Source: CAZAGT01 sp964484515
Lineage (GTDB): Bacteria > Desulfobacterota > DSM-4660 > Desulfatiglandales > HGW-15
NCBI GenBank assembly: GCA_964484515.1
Contig: CAZAGT010000010.1
Location: 1 to 33,878 of the forward strand
Reading direction: 5' to 3'
DNA length: 33,878 nt
Position numbers and translations under genes: made by a program. Each line of letters opens with the position of its first letter. Within the stretch, counting starts at the first letter, position 1. A model generated the notes under the pieces. That model made no database searches and had not been told where the DNA came from. It saw only the letters and a program-made list of their open reading frames with translations. Positions 1 to 8,459 of the stretch are shown here, in pieces.

Positions 1-2
1 CG

Positions 3-674
3 GTTCAGGTTCATTGGGTCTACAATTTTCATGGTCTCATCAAAGAGGGCAACCTGGAGCTTTATGACCGGCTACCCCTGAATCGCTTCCCCGTATGCGT
101 CTTTCCCTGGTCGTCAATAACGGTGTGCTACGATGGCAGGGTGAGCTACTGTTTCGTGGAGCCCAAAGAAGATGTCTTCTTGGGCGATGTGAACCGGGAC
201 TCTCTTCAGGAAATCTGGCGGTCACACCTTTATCTTCAATTCCGCCGTGATTTGGCTGATAAACATTACGACCTCTTGGAGGAACGGGGTATCAACTGCC
301 GCCGCTGCTCCTGGCTCTGGTGTCTGGATTCTCAGACCCCACCCAACCTCTGTGGGGGGAATTCCTTTAGTACCGAATTGGGGGCAAGTCTTCCCTCCAT
401 CAAAGACCTTCTCAAAATGAAACCCCGCGAACTCCTCAAAGCCGGGCTCGAGGCCTATTTGGCAGGTGAAATTAGCAGGGCGCAGGTGCTTCTCTCCACG
501 GTCTCGAATCATACTCACCTCAAGGAGACTGCTTTCGTGGCCAGGAAATGGCTGGAAGAGGTTCACAAAGTGTACGAGCGCTATGCCGATAGACAACTGT
601 GGGAGGACTATTTGACACAAGAGAATAAGAGCCTGGCAGATTTTTCCTCACTCTACCTGCGGGCTACGATATAG
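3..674 (+). CDS. Radical SAM/SPASM domain protein, C-terminal part (5' truncated)
   Basis: The reading frame is open from the left edge with no stop before the first internal ATG at 123, so the gene starts outside the window. About 223 residues are visible. Near the start is a SPASM-like cysteine pattern: a cysteine, 12 residues, a glycine, four residues and another cysteine (VCYDGRVSYC region). It is followed about 60 residues later by CRRCSWLWC and one more cysteine. SPASM domains bind auxiliary iron-sulfur clusters in radical SAM enzymes that modify peptides, proteins or sugars. The last ~100 residues are helical and possibly TPR-like (LLKAGLEAYLAGEISRAQ). The radical SAM core with its CX3CX2C motif would lie upstream and cannot be seen. 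The gene heads the sugar-modification island, so a role in modifying a sugar or flagellin is possible but unproven. Confidence 0.75.
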   Translation, partial: VQVHWVYNFHGLIKEGNLELYDRLPLNRFPVCVFPWSSITVCYDGRVSYCFVEPKEDVFLGDVNRDSLQEIWRSHLYLQFRRDLADKHYDLLEERGINCRRCSWLWCLDSQTPPNLCGGNSFSTELGASLPSIKDLLKMKPRELLKAGLEAYLAGEISRAQVLLSTVSNHTHLKETAFVARKWLEEVHKVYERYADRQLWEDYLTQENKSLADFSSLYLRATI

Positions 675-755
675 GTTCTTGGCTTTCTATGTCGGCCTCG
701 TACCGTGAAATGTGGCTCTTAACTCAGAGTCAATGTATTCACTTGGGGGTATATC

Positions 756-1541
756 ATGATCCATAAAATAGGTGAAAACACACTCATTCACCATTCGGTA
801 ACCAGTTATGGCAGGAATAGTATTGGTGCCCATTCTCTCATCTTGGACAATGTGGTTCTCGGTTTTCCTACCGTGGAATATCTCGTCGAGTTGCGGGACC
901 ATCACCGTTTTGTCTATGAATTCGAGTTCTTGGGTGTTACCCTCGGCGAACATACCATCCTGCGCTCCGACTGTACGCTTTATCGTAACATCGAAGCCGA
1001 TCATCACTTTCGCACTGGCCATCGTGTCTTGATCAGGGAGAATACCTCGATTGGTCATAACGTCATCGTGGGCTCATACAGTGTCCTTGATGCGGACGTC
1101 AGACTGGGCAATAACGTGAGTATTCAATCACATGTCTGTCTCAGTAAGGGGTGTGTTTGTGAGGATGACGTCTTCCTGGGACCCAATTGCGTGGTACTGA
1201 ACGACAAGTACCCTGTTCGCAAGGGGACGCTGCAACCCGTGCGTATCTGCAGAGGCGCGAGTGTTGGCGGAAATGTGACGATTCTGCCCGGTGTCGTTAT
1301 TGGCGAAGGCGCCATGGTGGGCGCCGGTGCCGTCGTCACCAAAGATGTGCCGGCCTGGCACCTGGCCGTGGGAAATCCTGCTCGCTTTTCCAAGTTGGAG
1401 GATTCCTTAATCGTGCGTAATCGACTTGAAGAAACATTGCCTGAAAACGATATCGGAGATCGAGATCTAGACAACAGGTTTGACGATTTCAGCCTGGCAT
1501 CTGTTCCGGATAATCTCTTCGACCATAACCGGCTTGGTTGA
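756..1541 (+). CDS. Hexapeptide-repeat (left-handed beta-helix) acyltransferase
   Basis: The 261-residue protein contains many imperfect hexapeptide repeats of the [LIV]-G-x4 type (IGENTLI, IGAHSLI, LGEHTIL, IGHNVIV, LGNNVSI). It ends with the typical VVIGEGAMVGAGAVVTKDVP and AVGNPAR signatures. This family (LbH, WlbB/FdtC-type) transfers acetyl or other acyl groups from acyl-CoA to amino sugars, usually as cytosolic trimers. An insertion around residues 40-60 lacks repeats, and the last ~45 residues are an acidic tail. The gene lies 28 bases before an epimerase/dehydratase gene and close to a DegT aminotransferase gene, the usual trio for an N-acylated amino-deoxysugar nucleotide. The ATG at 756 follows a G-rich stretch that may serve as a weak ribosome site. 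The acyl donor and exact sugar cannot be read from sequence. Confidence 0.82.
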   Translation: MIHKIGENTLIHHSVTSYGRNSIGAHSLILDNVVLGFPTVEYLVELRDHHRFVYEFEFLGVTLGEHTILRSDCTLYRNIEADHHFRTGHRVLIRENTSIGHNVIVGSYSVLDADVRLGNNVSIQSHVCLSKGCVCEDDVFLGPNCVVLNDKYPVRKGTLQPVRICRGASVGGNVTILPGVVIGEGAMVGAGAVVTKDVPAWHLAVGNPARFSKLEDSLIVRNRLEETLPENDIGDRDLDNRFDDFSLASVPDNLFDHNRLG

Positions 1542-1569
1542 GGACTCAATTATTAAGGCCAGAAGGATT

Positions 1570-2598
1570 ATGCGACTCTCTAACAAGATCATCCTTGTCA
1601 CCGGGGGCGCTGGTTTTATCGGCAGTCACCTGGTGGATGCACTTATTGACCATGAGCCCGGCTGCGTGATTGTCGTAGACAACCTTTTTCTAGGGAATGA
1701 AGATAATCTGTCCCTTGCCCAAAAGCGATTCCCCGGACTCGTATTAATCAAACAAGATGCGGCTGACATTGAATGCATGGCATCCATTTGCGGTGAATAC
1801 AACGTGGAAGTTATCTTCAACCTCGCGGTCGTTCCCCTGCCCAAATGTCTCGAGGACCCTAAATTTACCATCGACGAAAACGTGGCCATCGTCACGACGC
1901 TCTGTGAATTGGCGCGTCGGGGAGCCTATGAATGCCTGATCCATTTCTCGTCCTCCGAAGTGTACGGTTCCGCCCAGACGGGCGTGATGTCAGAAGCACA
2001 CCCAACCATCCCCCACACGCCTTACGCCGCCAGCAAGTTGGCCGGTGACCATATAATCCTCTCACATCAAAAGACCTTCGGTATGGATGCTTCGATTTTG
2101 AGGCCTTTCAACAACTACGGACCGCGGCAGAATAAGGGATCCTACGCGGGCATCATTCCAAAAGTCATTGAAGCATGTCTAACGAACACCGAGATTTCGG
2201 TTTACGGAGACGGTCTCCAAACGCGGGATTTCCTCTATGTCAAAGACACGGTTAGGGCCGCAATTGAATGCTACCAGCGACCCCATACCCGCGGCAAGGT
2301 GATCAACGTAGGCACCGGCATAGAAACCAAAATCCTCGATCTCATCAGAATGCTCTTGACAGCGGCTGGTCGGAACCCTGATGACCTTGTTTTTGGTGAA
2401 ACCAGACCCGGTGATGTTCGTCGCCATTGCGCAGACATTACCCTAGCCCGCCAACTTCTGGGCTTTCGTCCCGAAATTGCACTAGAGGACGGCCTTCGTA
2501 AGACCATGGAATGGTACCAAAACAGACACTCGGCCGCTGCCGGGTCCCCATTGGGTTGCAGAACCGGTCTTAAGCCCCTCATCTGCAAGCTCCGATGA
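1570..2598 (+). CDS. NAD-dependent nucleotide-sugar epimerase/dehydratase (extended SDR)
   Basis: The 342-residue protein begins with an NAD-binding Rossmann motif TGGAGFIGS (residues 11-19). It has the catalytic YxxxK of extended short-chain dehydrogenases at Y152/K156 (YAASK), plus FSSSEVYG and NNYGPRQ segments typical of nucleotide-sugar dehydratases and epimerases. It acts on the sugar of a UDP- or dTDP-sugar, either oxidising C4 for 4,6-dehydration or inverting it. It resembles LegB-type 4,6-dehydratases and UDP-glucuronate decarboxylases; which one is uncertain. The ATG at 1570 is chosen because the Rossmann strand begins at residue 7 and AGAAGGA lies just before it. A longer in-frame start at 1480 would overlap the acyltransferase gene. 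Its stop overlaps the next start (ATGA), implying translational coupling with the aminotransferase. Confidence 0.85.
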   Translation: MRLSNKIILVTGGAGFIGSHLVDALIDHEPGCVIVVDNLFLGNEDNLSLAQKRFPGLVLIKQDAADIECMASICGEYNVEVIFNLAVVPLPKCLEDPKFTIDENVAIVTTLCELARRGAYECLIHFSSSEVYGSAQTGVMSEAHPTIPHTPYAASKLAGDHIILSHQKTFGMDASILRPFNNYGPRQNKGSYAGIIPKVIEACLTNTEISVYGDGLQTRDFLYVKDTVRAAIECYQRPHTRGKVINVGTGIETKILDLIRMLLTAAGRNPDDLVFGETRPGDVRRHCADITLARQLLGFRPEIALEDGLRKTMEWYQNRHSAAAGSPLGCRTGLKPLICKLR

Positions 2599-3899
2599 CA
2601 CCCTTGCAGGTTGAACGGATGAAACCCAGAGATGCACAAGGGGATGGGTCATTCGATATGCAGAACTCCGTTTCTCGGCCGGGCGGCCTGATTCCCGTCG
2701 CCAAACCCTTTCTCGACCAGGCCGAAAGGGATGCGCTCCAAAGCGTCCTCGATTCAGGCTGGCTCGTTCAGGGACCACGGGTAAAGAAGTTTGAGGCTGA
2801 TTTCAAGGACTATCTGGGAGTCAAACACGCCGTCGCGACGACATCATGCACAACGGCCCTGCACCTATCCCTCCTTGCGGCCGGCATTGGACCTGGCGAT
2901 GAAGTCTTGCTCCCCTCGTTCACATTTGTCGCCACGGCCAACGCCGTCGAATACACGGGTGCCAGGCCCGTCTTCATAGACATCGATTTGAATACTTACA
3001 CGATCGATCCCACGAAGATTGTTGCCTGCCTGGACTCTGGGGCTCGCTCCCAGGAGCTTACGCCCAAATGCATCTTGCCCGTTTCTCTCTTCGGACTCTG
3101 TGCCGATATGGAAGCGATCAACGAGATCGCGGCTCAGCATTCTCTCCAGGTGATCGAGGATGCGGCCTGTGGTTTCGGCGCCCGCCGGCAAGGCTCCTTT
3201 GCAGGCACAGAATGTCTGGCCGGCTGTTTTAGTTTTCATCCGCGGAAGATGATCACCACCGGCGAAGGAGGCATGGTCATCACCGATAGTGACCGTCTTG
3301 CAAACAAGATCAGGCATCTGCGAGATCACGGTGCATCGAAGACGGATTTGGAAAGACATTCCTGTGGGGATGGGACTCTCCTACCTGAATTTAACACGCT
3401 CGGTTTCAATTGCCGGATGACGGACCTTCAGGCCGCTCTCGGTGTCACTCAACTTGAGAAAGCTGATTTTATCCGGCGTGAAAGGGCCCTAGCAGCCTCT
3501 CGCTACGAACGACTGCTAAGATCCATCCCGGAGCTCCGATCGCCGGCCACTCCTGAAGGATATAGCCACGCCTTCCAGACCTATGTCTGCTTGTACAAGG
3601 TGGATATTGATGAGTTGGGAGACGGAACTAACGTCAACCGGAGCCAAATTGAAAGATGGACCGGAGAGCGAAATAGGCTCATGGTCTTGATGGAAAAGAA
3701 AGGAATATCCCTAAGGCAGGGCACACATGCCATCCACACTCTGGGTTATTACAGGAGAAAATACGGCATGAATGACTATGATTTGCCGATGTCCTATCTT
3801 GCTGATCGCCTTTCGGTCGCTTTACCACTGTACTGTGGGATCACGGAAGCAGAACAAATCACCGTAATGAACTCCCTGAAAGAGATCTTACGAGCGTGA
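2595..3899 (+). CDS. DegT/DnrJ/EryC1/StrS-family sugar aminotransferase
   Basis: The 434-residue PLP-dependent enzyme has the family landmarks: TSCTTALHLSLLAAGIGPGDEV near the PLP-phosphate site, PSFTFVATANA, the IEDAACGFGA block carrying the aspartate that pairs with the pyridine nitrogen, and the lysine for the Schiff base in HPRKMITTGEGG (K218 from this start). These enzymes aminate keto-sugar nucleotides, usually with glutamate as donor. The ATG at 2595 overlaps the stop of the preceding dehydratase gene as ATGA. Later in-frame ATGs at 2619 and 2658 are also possible, since conserved sequence starts only near residue 32. A non-conserved stretch around residues 335-360 lies in the C-terminal domain. 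Together with its two upstream neighbours it can convert a keto-sugar into an N-acylated amino sugar. Confidence 0.88.
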   Translation: MTPLQVERMKPRDAQGDGSFDMQNSVSRPGGLIPVAKPFLDQAERDALQSVLDSGWLVQGPRVKKFEADFKDYLGVKHAVATTSCTTALHLSLLAAGIGPGDEVLLPSFTFVATANAVEYTGARPVFIDIDLNTYTIDPTKIVACLDSGARSQELTPKCILPVSLFGLCADMEAINEIAAQHSLQVIEDAACGFGARRQGSFAGTECLAGCFSFHPRKMITTGEGGMVITDSDRLANKIRHLRDHGASKTDLERHSCGDGTLLPEFNTLGFNCRMTDLQAALGVTQLEKADFIRRERALAASRYERLLRSIPELRSPATPEGYSHAFQTYVCLYKVDIDELGDGTNVNRSQIERWTGERNRLMVLMEKKGISLRQGTHAIHTLGYYRRKYGMNDYDLPMSYLADRLSVALPLYCGITEAEQITVMNSLKEILRA

Positions 3900-3942
3900 C
3901 TGTTCTCTAATTGAAAGAAATCTACCAGCGTTAGCTATCAAA

Positions 3943-5226
3943 ATGAAAACGACCTCCATTACAGAAAAGATACATCATGGAGAAAATCTCCTCCTGAATG
4001 GGGATATCCCTCAAGCTCTTAAAGTTTTTGACTCTATTTTGGACATTGATCCGGCTAACACCTTTGCACTGAATGACAGGAGCGTAGCTCTTAACAAACT
4101 GGGTAGATATTGGGAAGCCATCGATGTTTGCCTCCACATCCTAAACACCCATGGAAACGATTCGACGGCGGCATTCAATCTGATTTCAAACTACCTCGTT
4201 ATTCAAGATTGGCAAAGGGCCGGCACGACCCTGTCAAAATACGCTCATTGTTTAGAAGACACCGATGTGAGGACATTCAGAAAAGAACTTGCTCGACTTC
4301 GATCCACGCACGAGAAAGCATCTCATTCTCATTTCTCGACAGTCTTCGGTGGTTTCGACGGCCAAAATGTGCAGCAACGTATCAACGATGTCCTCAATAA
4401 GAATCTCTTTTTTATCATCGCTTCGCCAAAATCGGGCACGACCTGGCTTCAACATGTGTTAAATGGACATCCCGAAATTCACTGCTCCGGGGAAGACAAC
4501 TTTAACCAGCTCAAACATGATCTTGAGCACGCCGTGAACCAATATAATTACTACATGTCCGCCACCAATAACGGCATCGGCACGACGAATTTTTGTCAAT
4601 TTACGAGACAGAACCTGGAATACCTCTTCTTAATCACTATCGGTGTCTTACTGGCCAATTTCTGTGATAACACCCAGGTACCATGCATCGGATCAAAAAA
4701 CCCGATCCTCGTGAAGTGCCCGGAAATCTATGCCCGCTTGATGCCAAAGGCCAGATTCATTCACATCATAAGAGATGGCAGGGACGTGATCGTCTCCCTT
4801 TGGTTCAACAACCTCCGTGTAGCGCCGGAGCAAACGAAGCGCCGTTGGCCCTCTTTCTGCGAGTGCGTCGCCGAAGGCGTAAGGGAGTGGGCTGAGGACA
4901 TTCAAAAGGCTCAGGCATTCGGGGTTAACCATCCGGACCGCTATTTAGAGCTTCGTTACGAGGACCTACACGACTCCCCGGAAACAAGCATCAAGAGGGT
5001 TCTTGAATTCTTGGATGTCGACGCCTCCATACCCATGATTGCCCAGTGCCGTCAGGCGGGAGAATTTCGAACGCTCGCGAGAGGCCGCGATCGCGGCCAA
5101 GAGGATCAAGCCGATTTTTTCCGGAAAGGAGTCATCGGCGATTGGAAAAACCACTTCGACAAGGCATCACTCGACCTGTTTATGAGTGTTGCAGGCCCGA
5201 CTCTGGAGAAATACGGTTACACCTAG
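3943..5226 (+). CDS. Sulfotransferase with N-terminal TPR region
   Basis: The 427-residue protein starts with two to three TPR-like helix pairs (residues ~10-110; GDIPQALKVFDSILDIDPAN). A sulfotransferase domain follows. The 5'-phosphosulfate loop is SPKSGTTWLQ (residues ~160-169) and the 3'-phosphate binding segment is FIHIIRDGRDVIVSLW (~272-287), both diagnostic for PAPS-dependent sulfotransferases. It would transfer sulfate from PAPS to a hydroxyl or amine on a sugar or protein. Bacterial members act in the cytoplasm on carbohydrates or lipids. The TPR part may bind a protein substrate. It sits between the amino-sugar module and the glycosyltransferases, so sulfation of the island's glycan is the natural inference. 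No clear ribosome site precedes the ATG. Confidence 0.87.
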   Translation: MKTTSITEKIHHGENLLLNGDIPQALKVFDSILDIDPANTFALNDRSVALNKLGRYWEAIDVCLHILNTHGNDSTAAFNLISNYLVIQDWQRAGTTLSKYAHCLEDTDVRTFRKELARLRSTHEKASHSHFSTVFGGFDGQNVQQRINDVLNKNLFFIIASPKSGTTWLQHVLNGHPEIHCSGEDNFNQLKHDLEHAVNQYNYYMSATNNGIGTTNFCQFTRQNLEYLFLITIGVLLANFCDNTQVPCIGSKNPILVKCPEIYARLMPKARFIHIIRDGRDVIVSLWFNNLRVAPEQTKRRWPSFCECVAEGVREWAEDIQKAQAFGVNHPDRYLELRYEDLHDSPETSIKRVLEFLDVDASIPMIAQCRQAGEFRTLARGRDRGQEDQADFFRKGVIGDWKNHFDKASLDLFMSVAGPTLEKYGYT

Positions 5227-5291
5227 CCGGACAGGGTTACCCGACCTGAAAACCGGGACGGCCAAGGGCACGAGCTTCCTACCCGAACCAA

Positions 5292-7007
5292 ATGTCACCC
5301 GCCGCAAGCGTAGTCATACCTTGCTTTGATCGCAGGGAATCTTTGATCAGGCTGCTGGAGAGTTTGAATCGCCAGACAGTCCCCAATGACACGTTTGAAG
5401 TCATCATCGGCGACGATTCAGCCGAATTGCATACCGCCCGAAAAGCTTTAACGGCCGTCAAAACGCGGTTCCCTACGAACGTGGTCAGGACGGAACTGCC
5501 GTATACGGTCAACGGCGTCTCTGTGGCCAGGAATATGGCCATCAAATCCGCCAAGGCCCCGATCATTCTATGTATCGACGATGATTGCCAGCCGAATCGT
5601 TTCTTTGTTGAAGAGCACCTGAATGTCCACAGGCCAGGGAATCCTCTCATCGTCCTGGGCCATCGGACTGAGAATTCGGGAAGACTAAATGAATCCCGGC
5701 CCGTTTCAATCACCGAGAAGAAGAGCATTTCTGAACTCATGGGCGGAGCCGCAAGTCTTTTGAATTTCAATCATTTCATGACGGGAAACATTTCCTTCCC
5801 AAAACGGATTGCCTTCCAAGCCGGACTATTCAACGAAGATTTCGCGCAACCCGATGAACATGGATGGGAAGATATCGAGTTCGGATATAGGCTCTGGAGG
5901 CTCGGTTACCGGATCGTCTTTGCCAGAAACGCGCTAGTCTACCGCCCCCCGACCGAGAAAGAGAAGGATCGTAAGAGAGCCGGAACGAAAGCGACTCAAA
6001 GAGCGTACAGAAGGTTTATTAAGATACAGCCCCTCATTCCCTTGGTGAATCAGTTCCTTGAAGCCAGATCGAAAAAGCATATTTCAAGTGCGAAGGACCT
6101 TGCTGTCCAGCTTCTGACAAAAGATCCTACAAACCACGGCATTCTGCATCATTTTGCCGATATTCTCATGCAGGAGGAGGACCTCGATAACGCCTTGGCG
6201 TGTTCGGAGAGCGCCTTGGCGATAAACCAGCACCATCCTCTCGTATACGAAAAGATCGGCGAGATAACCCTTCGCAAGGCCGACTATCCCCAATGCTTGA
6301 AGAACCTGTCTTATGCTCTTGAACTCGATCCCCTTAGAACCAAGACCCTCTACTTCATGGCGCTGCTGAGGGCACAGCTCGCCGACAAAGGTAACGCCTT
6401 ACCCCCATCCCCTGATATAAATATCGAACTCGGGGGCGGCATGTTTCCGACCAAGATTAGAGGAGAGGATCAAGACGACTTCATCAGTGTGGATACCTTT
6501 AACTGGCCGACTGTGGATGTTATTGCCGACCTTAGAAATCCCCTCCCGTTTCCCAACGGGTGTGCGACCAATATATTCTCCCGAGAATTATTGGAACACT
6601 TGCCCTATAACGTGTTACCAGACCTCATTCATGAGTGTTTCAGAGTATTGCAGCCTGCGGGAAGACTGTATATGTGCTGTCCGGACTTTGAAGCGATCAT
6701 GTCTTTATACAACAAAAAATGTGGGTGCGTTGTTCAAGGTCGCGCCGATCCGGAATGCGATCACTGCAAAGGACGTGCGCTTGTGTCAGAGGACTATTGG
6801 TGGGCCAATCTTCTCGGAAATCAAACGGATTACGGCGACGGAGGCATCAACGACACCCATAAGAACCAGATCACCTATCCTCATCTCGCGGGACTTCTCA
6901 AGAACACGGGCTTTGTCAATATTCAGAGAGATTTCACGAATAGATTCTACGAGCGCTACAAGACCAAGATAAAGCTGTCGGTCTCTTGCCTTAAACCGCC
7001 GTCATGA
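5292..7007 (+). CDS. GT2 glycosyltransferase-TPR-methyltransferase fusion protein
   Basis: The 571-residue protein has three parts. Residues ~1-235 are a family 2 glycosyltransferase: SVVIPCFDRRESL start, CIDDDC nucleotide-sugar/metal motif near residue 97, and a GWEDIEFGYRL acceptor-site motif near 195. Residues ~240-370 form TPR-like repeats (LDNALACSESALAINQHHP). Residues ~375-571 are a class I SAM-dependent methyltransferase (INIELGGG SAM loop, RELLEHLP, FRVLQPAGRLYM). The methyltransferase carries an inserted cysteine cluster (CGC, ten residues, CDHC; ~476-498) that could bind a metal. One chain could therefore add a sugar and methylate it. No clear ribosome site precedes the ATG, and the next gene starts 15 bases after the stop. 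Confidence 0.85.
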   Translation: MSPAASVVIPCFDRRESLIRLLESLNRQTVPNDTFEVIIGDDSAELHTARKALTAVKTRFPTNVVRTELPYTVNGVSVARNMAIKSAKAPIILCIDDDCQPNRFFVEEHLNVHRPGNPLIVLGHRTENSGRLNESRPVSITEKKSISELMGGAASLLNFNHFMTGNISFPKRIAFQAGLFNEDFAQPDEHGWEDIEFGYRLWRLGYRIVFARNALVYRPPTEKEKDRKRAGTKATQRAYRRFIKIQPLIPLVNQFLEARSKKHISSAKDLAVQLLTKDPTNHGILHHFADILMQEEDLDNALACSESALAINQHHPLVYEKIGEITLRKADYPQCLKNLSYALELDPLRTKTLYFMALLRAQLADKGNALPPSPDINIELGGGMFPTKIRGEDQDDFISVDTFNWPTVDVIADLRNPLPFPNGCATNIFSRELLEHLPYNVLPDLIHECFRVLQPAGRLYMCCPDFEAIMSLYNKKCGCVVQGRADPECDHCKGRALVSEDYWWANLLGNQTDYGDGGINDTHKNQITYPHLAGLLKNTGFVNIQRDFTNRFYERYKTKIKLSVSCLKPPS

Positions 7008-7022
7008 GTTTACCCTCACAAA

Positions 7023-8402
7023 ATGCAGACCACCAACCATCATGTTGATACAGTCAAACCTCGAATACTCCTGCTTTTCAACCCTCAAGGGATTGTTGAC
7101 AGGGATGTCTACCTCTCCGCAGCCCACAGCTCATTTCACTTACACGCTTATGAAATTAGGGTAGCTAGGACTCCTGAAGGACACACCGTTGAAAGACTTG
7201 ATCTTTTTCAGGTGGCCAAGGGTATTTTGGAGTTTCAACCCGATCTTGTCTTGACGATCAACGGCGCCGGTCTCGATAATGAGAGACTCCTCTCGCATTT
7301 CTGCGCGTCCCTGGAAATTCCTTTGGTTATATGGTACGTCGATGAACCGTTTCTCATTCCTGAATGGGGCCAGCGATTTTCCTTTCATACCACCATCGCT
7401 TTCACCTTCGATCGTTTCTACGAAACAAAGCTGAGAAATTGGGGACTAGAATGGGTCTATACGCTTCCACTGGGAACAAACGCGGAAAGAATGCTCGGTT
7501 ATGCCACCCCTAAGCGTCAAGACTCCAGATTCGTAAACCAGATATCTTTTGTCGGAGCACTCGAATATTCCAAAATCCAGTACCTTCTCAAGAATATCAC
7601 CACGATGTGGAAAACGATACCGCCTGCCATGCCCTCCGTCCTTGACAGGGCGATTGTCGAATATCAATCAAACCCCAAAACAGACCCCGAGGACGTCATC
7701 GCCGCGTGCGCCCAGGAGCTTGGCGTACAGTGCGTGTTTCCAAACGGGATCGTCAAGCAGATGATCCTTTCATTCGTTGATCGGGAGGCCAGTTTTCGTT
7801 TACGCCAGAGGACGATCGAAGGGTTGGAACCCTTTGGCATTGCGGTTTATGGTGAGCCTCTATGGAGGGACATTGTGGGCCCGAAACGGTACAAAGGCTC
7901 AATCGATTACTATTCCGCTCGAATCGCAGAGGTCTATAATGCAACCAGAATCAATCTGAACATCTCCAAATATCAGCTCAAAACCACGGTCAATCAGAGG
8001 GTATTTGACTGTGCCCTTTGCGGCGGGTTCCTTATTACTGACTTCAAAGAGGAAATTGAAGCCTTGTTTCAGATCGATAAGAACATCGTTGTCTTCCACG
8101 ACTTAGAGGATCTAAAAGCGAGAATTACTTTCTATCTCGAAAACCAAAATAAGGCCGATGACATCACCGAACGGGCAAGGGAGGTGGTCTTGAGTAAACA
8201 CACCTATAACCACAGGTTAACCCAGATGTGCGGAACAGTCAGCAAAGTGAAAGCGGACCCCAAGTTCAATCGGCTTTGCCGAGAACTTCTGCTCGAAGAA
8301 CCATCGCCCAGATTCAACGACCTCATCGCCCTCCTTCGCCAAGCAAAATACCTCCCTGATGACACTAACGGAGTTCATATGACTTCACGGGTACAGATCT
8401 AA
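7023..8402 (+). CDS. CgeB-like glycosyltransferase
   Basis: This 459-residue protein has the layout of the CgeB/DUF3880-type glycosyltransferases. The N-terminal Rossmann-like half (RILLLFNPQG) includes a VIWYVDEPFL segment and an FTFDRFYETKLRNWG segment. The C-terminal half (glycosyltransferase 1_2 type) contains RINLNISKYQLKTTVNQRVFDCALCGGFLITDF near residues 305-340, then a domain-closing helix. Such proteins are GT-B fold enzymes found in spore-coat, exopolysaccharide and flagellin modification clusters. Sugar donor and acceptor are unknown. CCTCAC rather than a purine-rich ribosome site lies just before the ATG. The gene follows the GT2-methyltransferase gene by 15 bases and is surely co-transcribed with it. 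Confidence 0.8.
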   Translation: MQTTNHHVDTVKPRILLLFNPQGIVDRDVYLSAAHSSFHLHAYEIRVARTPEGHTVERLDLFQVAKGILEFQPDLVLTINGAGLDNERLLSHFCASLEIPLVIWYVDEPFLIPEWGQRFSFHTTIAFTFDRFYETKLRNWGLEWVYTLPLGTNAERMLGYATPKRQDSRFVNQISFVGALEYSKIQYLLKNITTMWKTIPPAMPSVLDRAIVEYQSNPKTDPEDVIAACAQELGVQCVFPNGIVKQMILSFVDREASFRLRQRTIEGLEPFGIAVYGEPLWRDIVGPKRYKGSIDYYSARIAEVYNATRINLNISKYQLKTTVNQRVFDCALCGGFLITDFKEEIEALFQIDKNIVVFHDLEDLKARITFYLENQNKADDITERAREVVLSKHTYNHRLTQMCGTVSKVKADPKFNRLCRELLLEEPSPRFNDLIALLRQAKYLPDDTNGVHMTSRVQI

Positions 8403-8459
8403 GGTACGGTACTATCACCCGAACCCTTTCCGGCGATATTGAAAAGGACCACGACTCCA

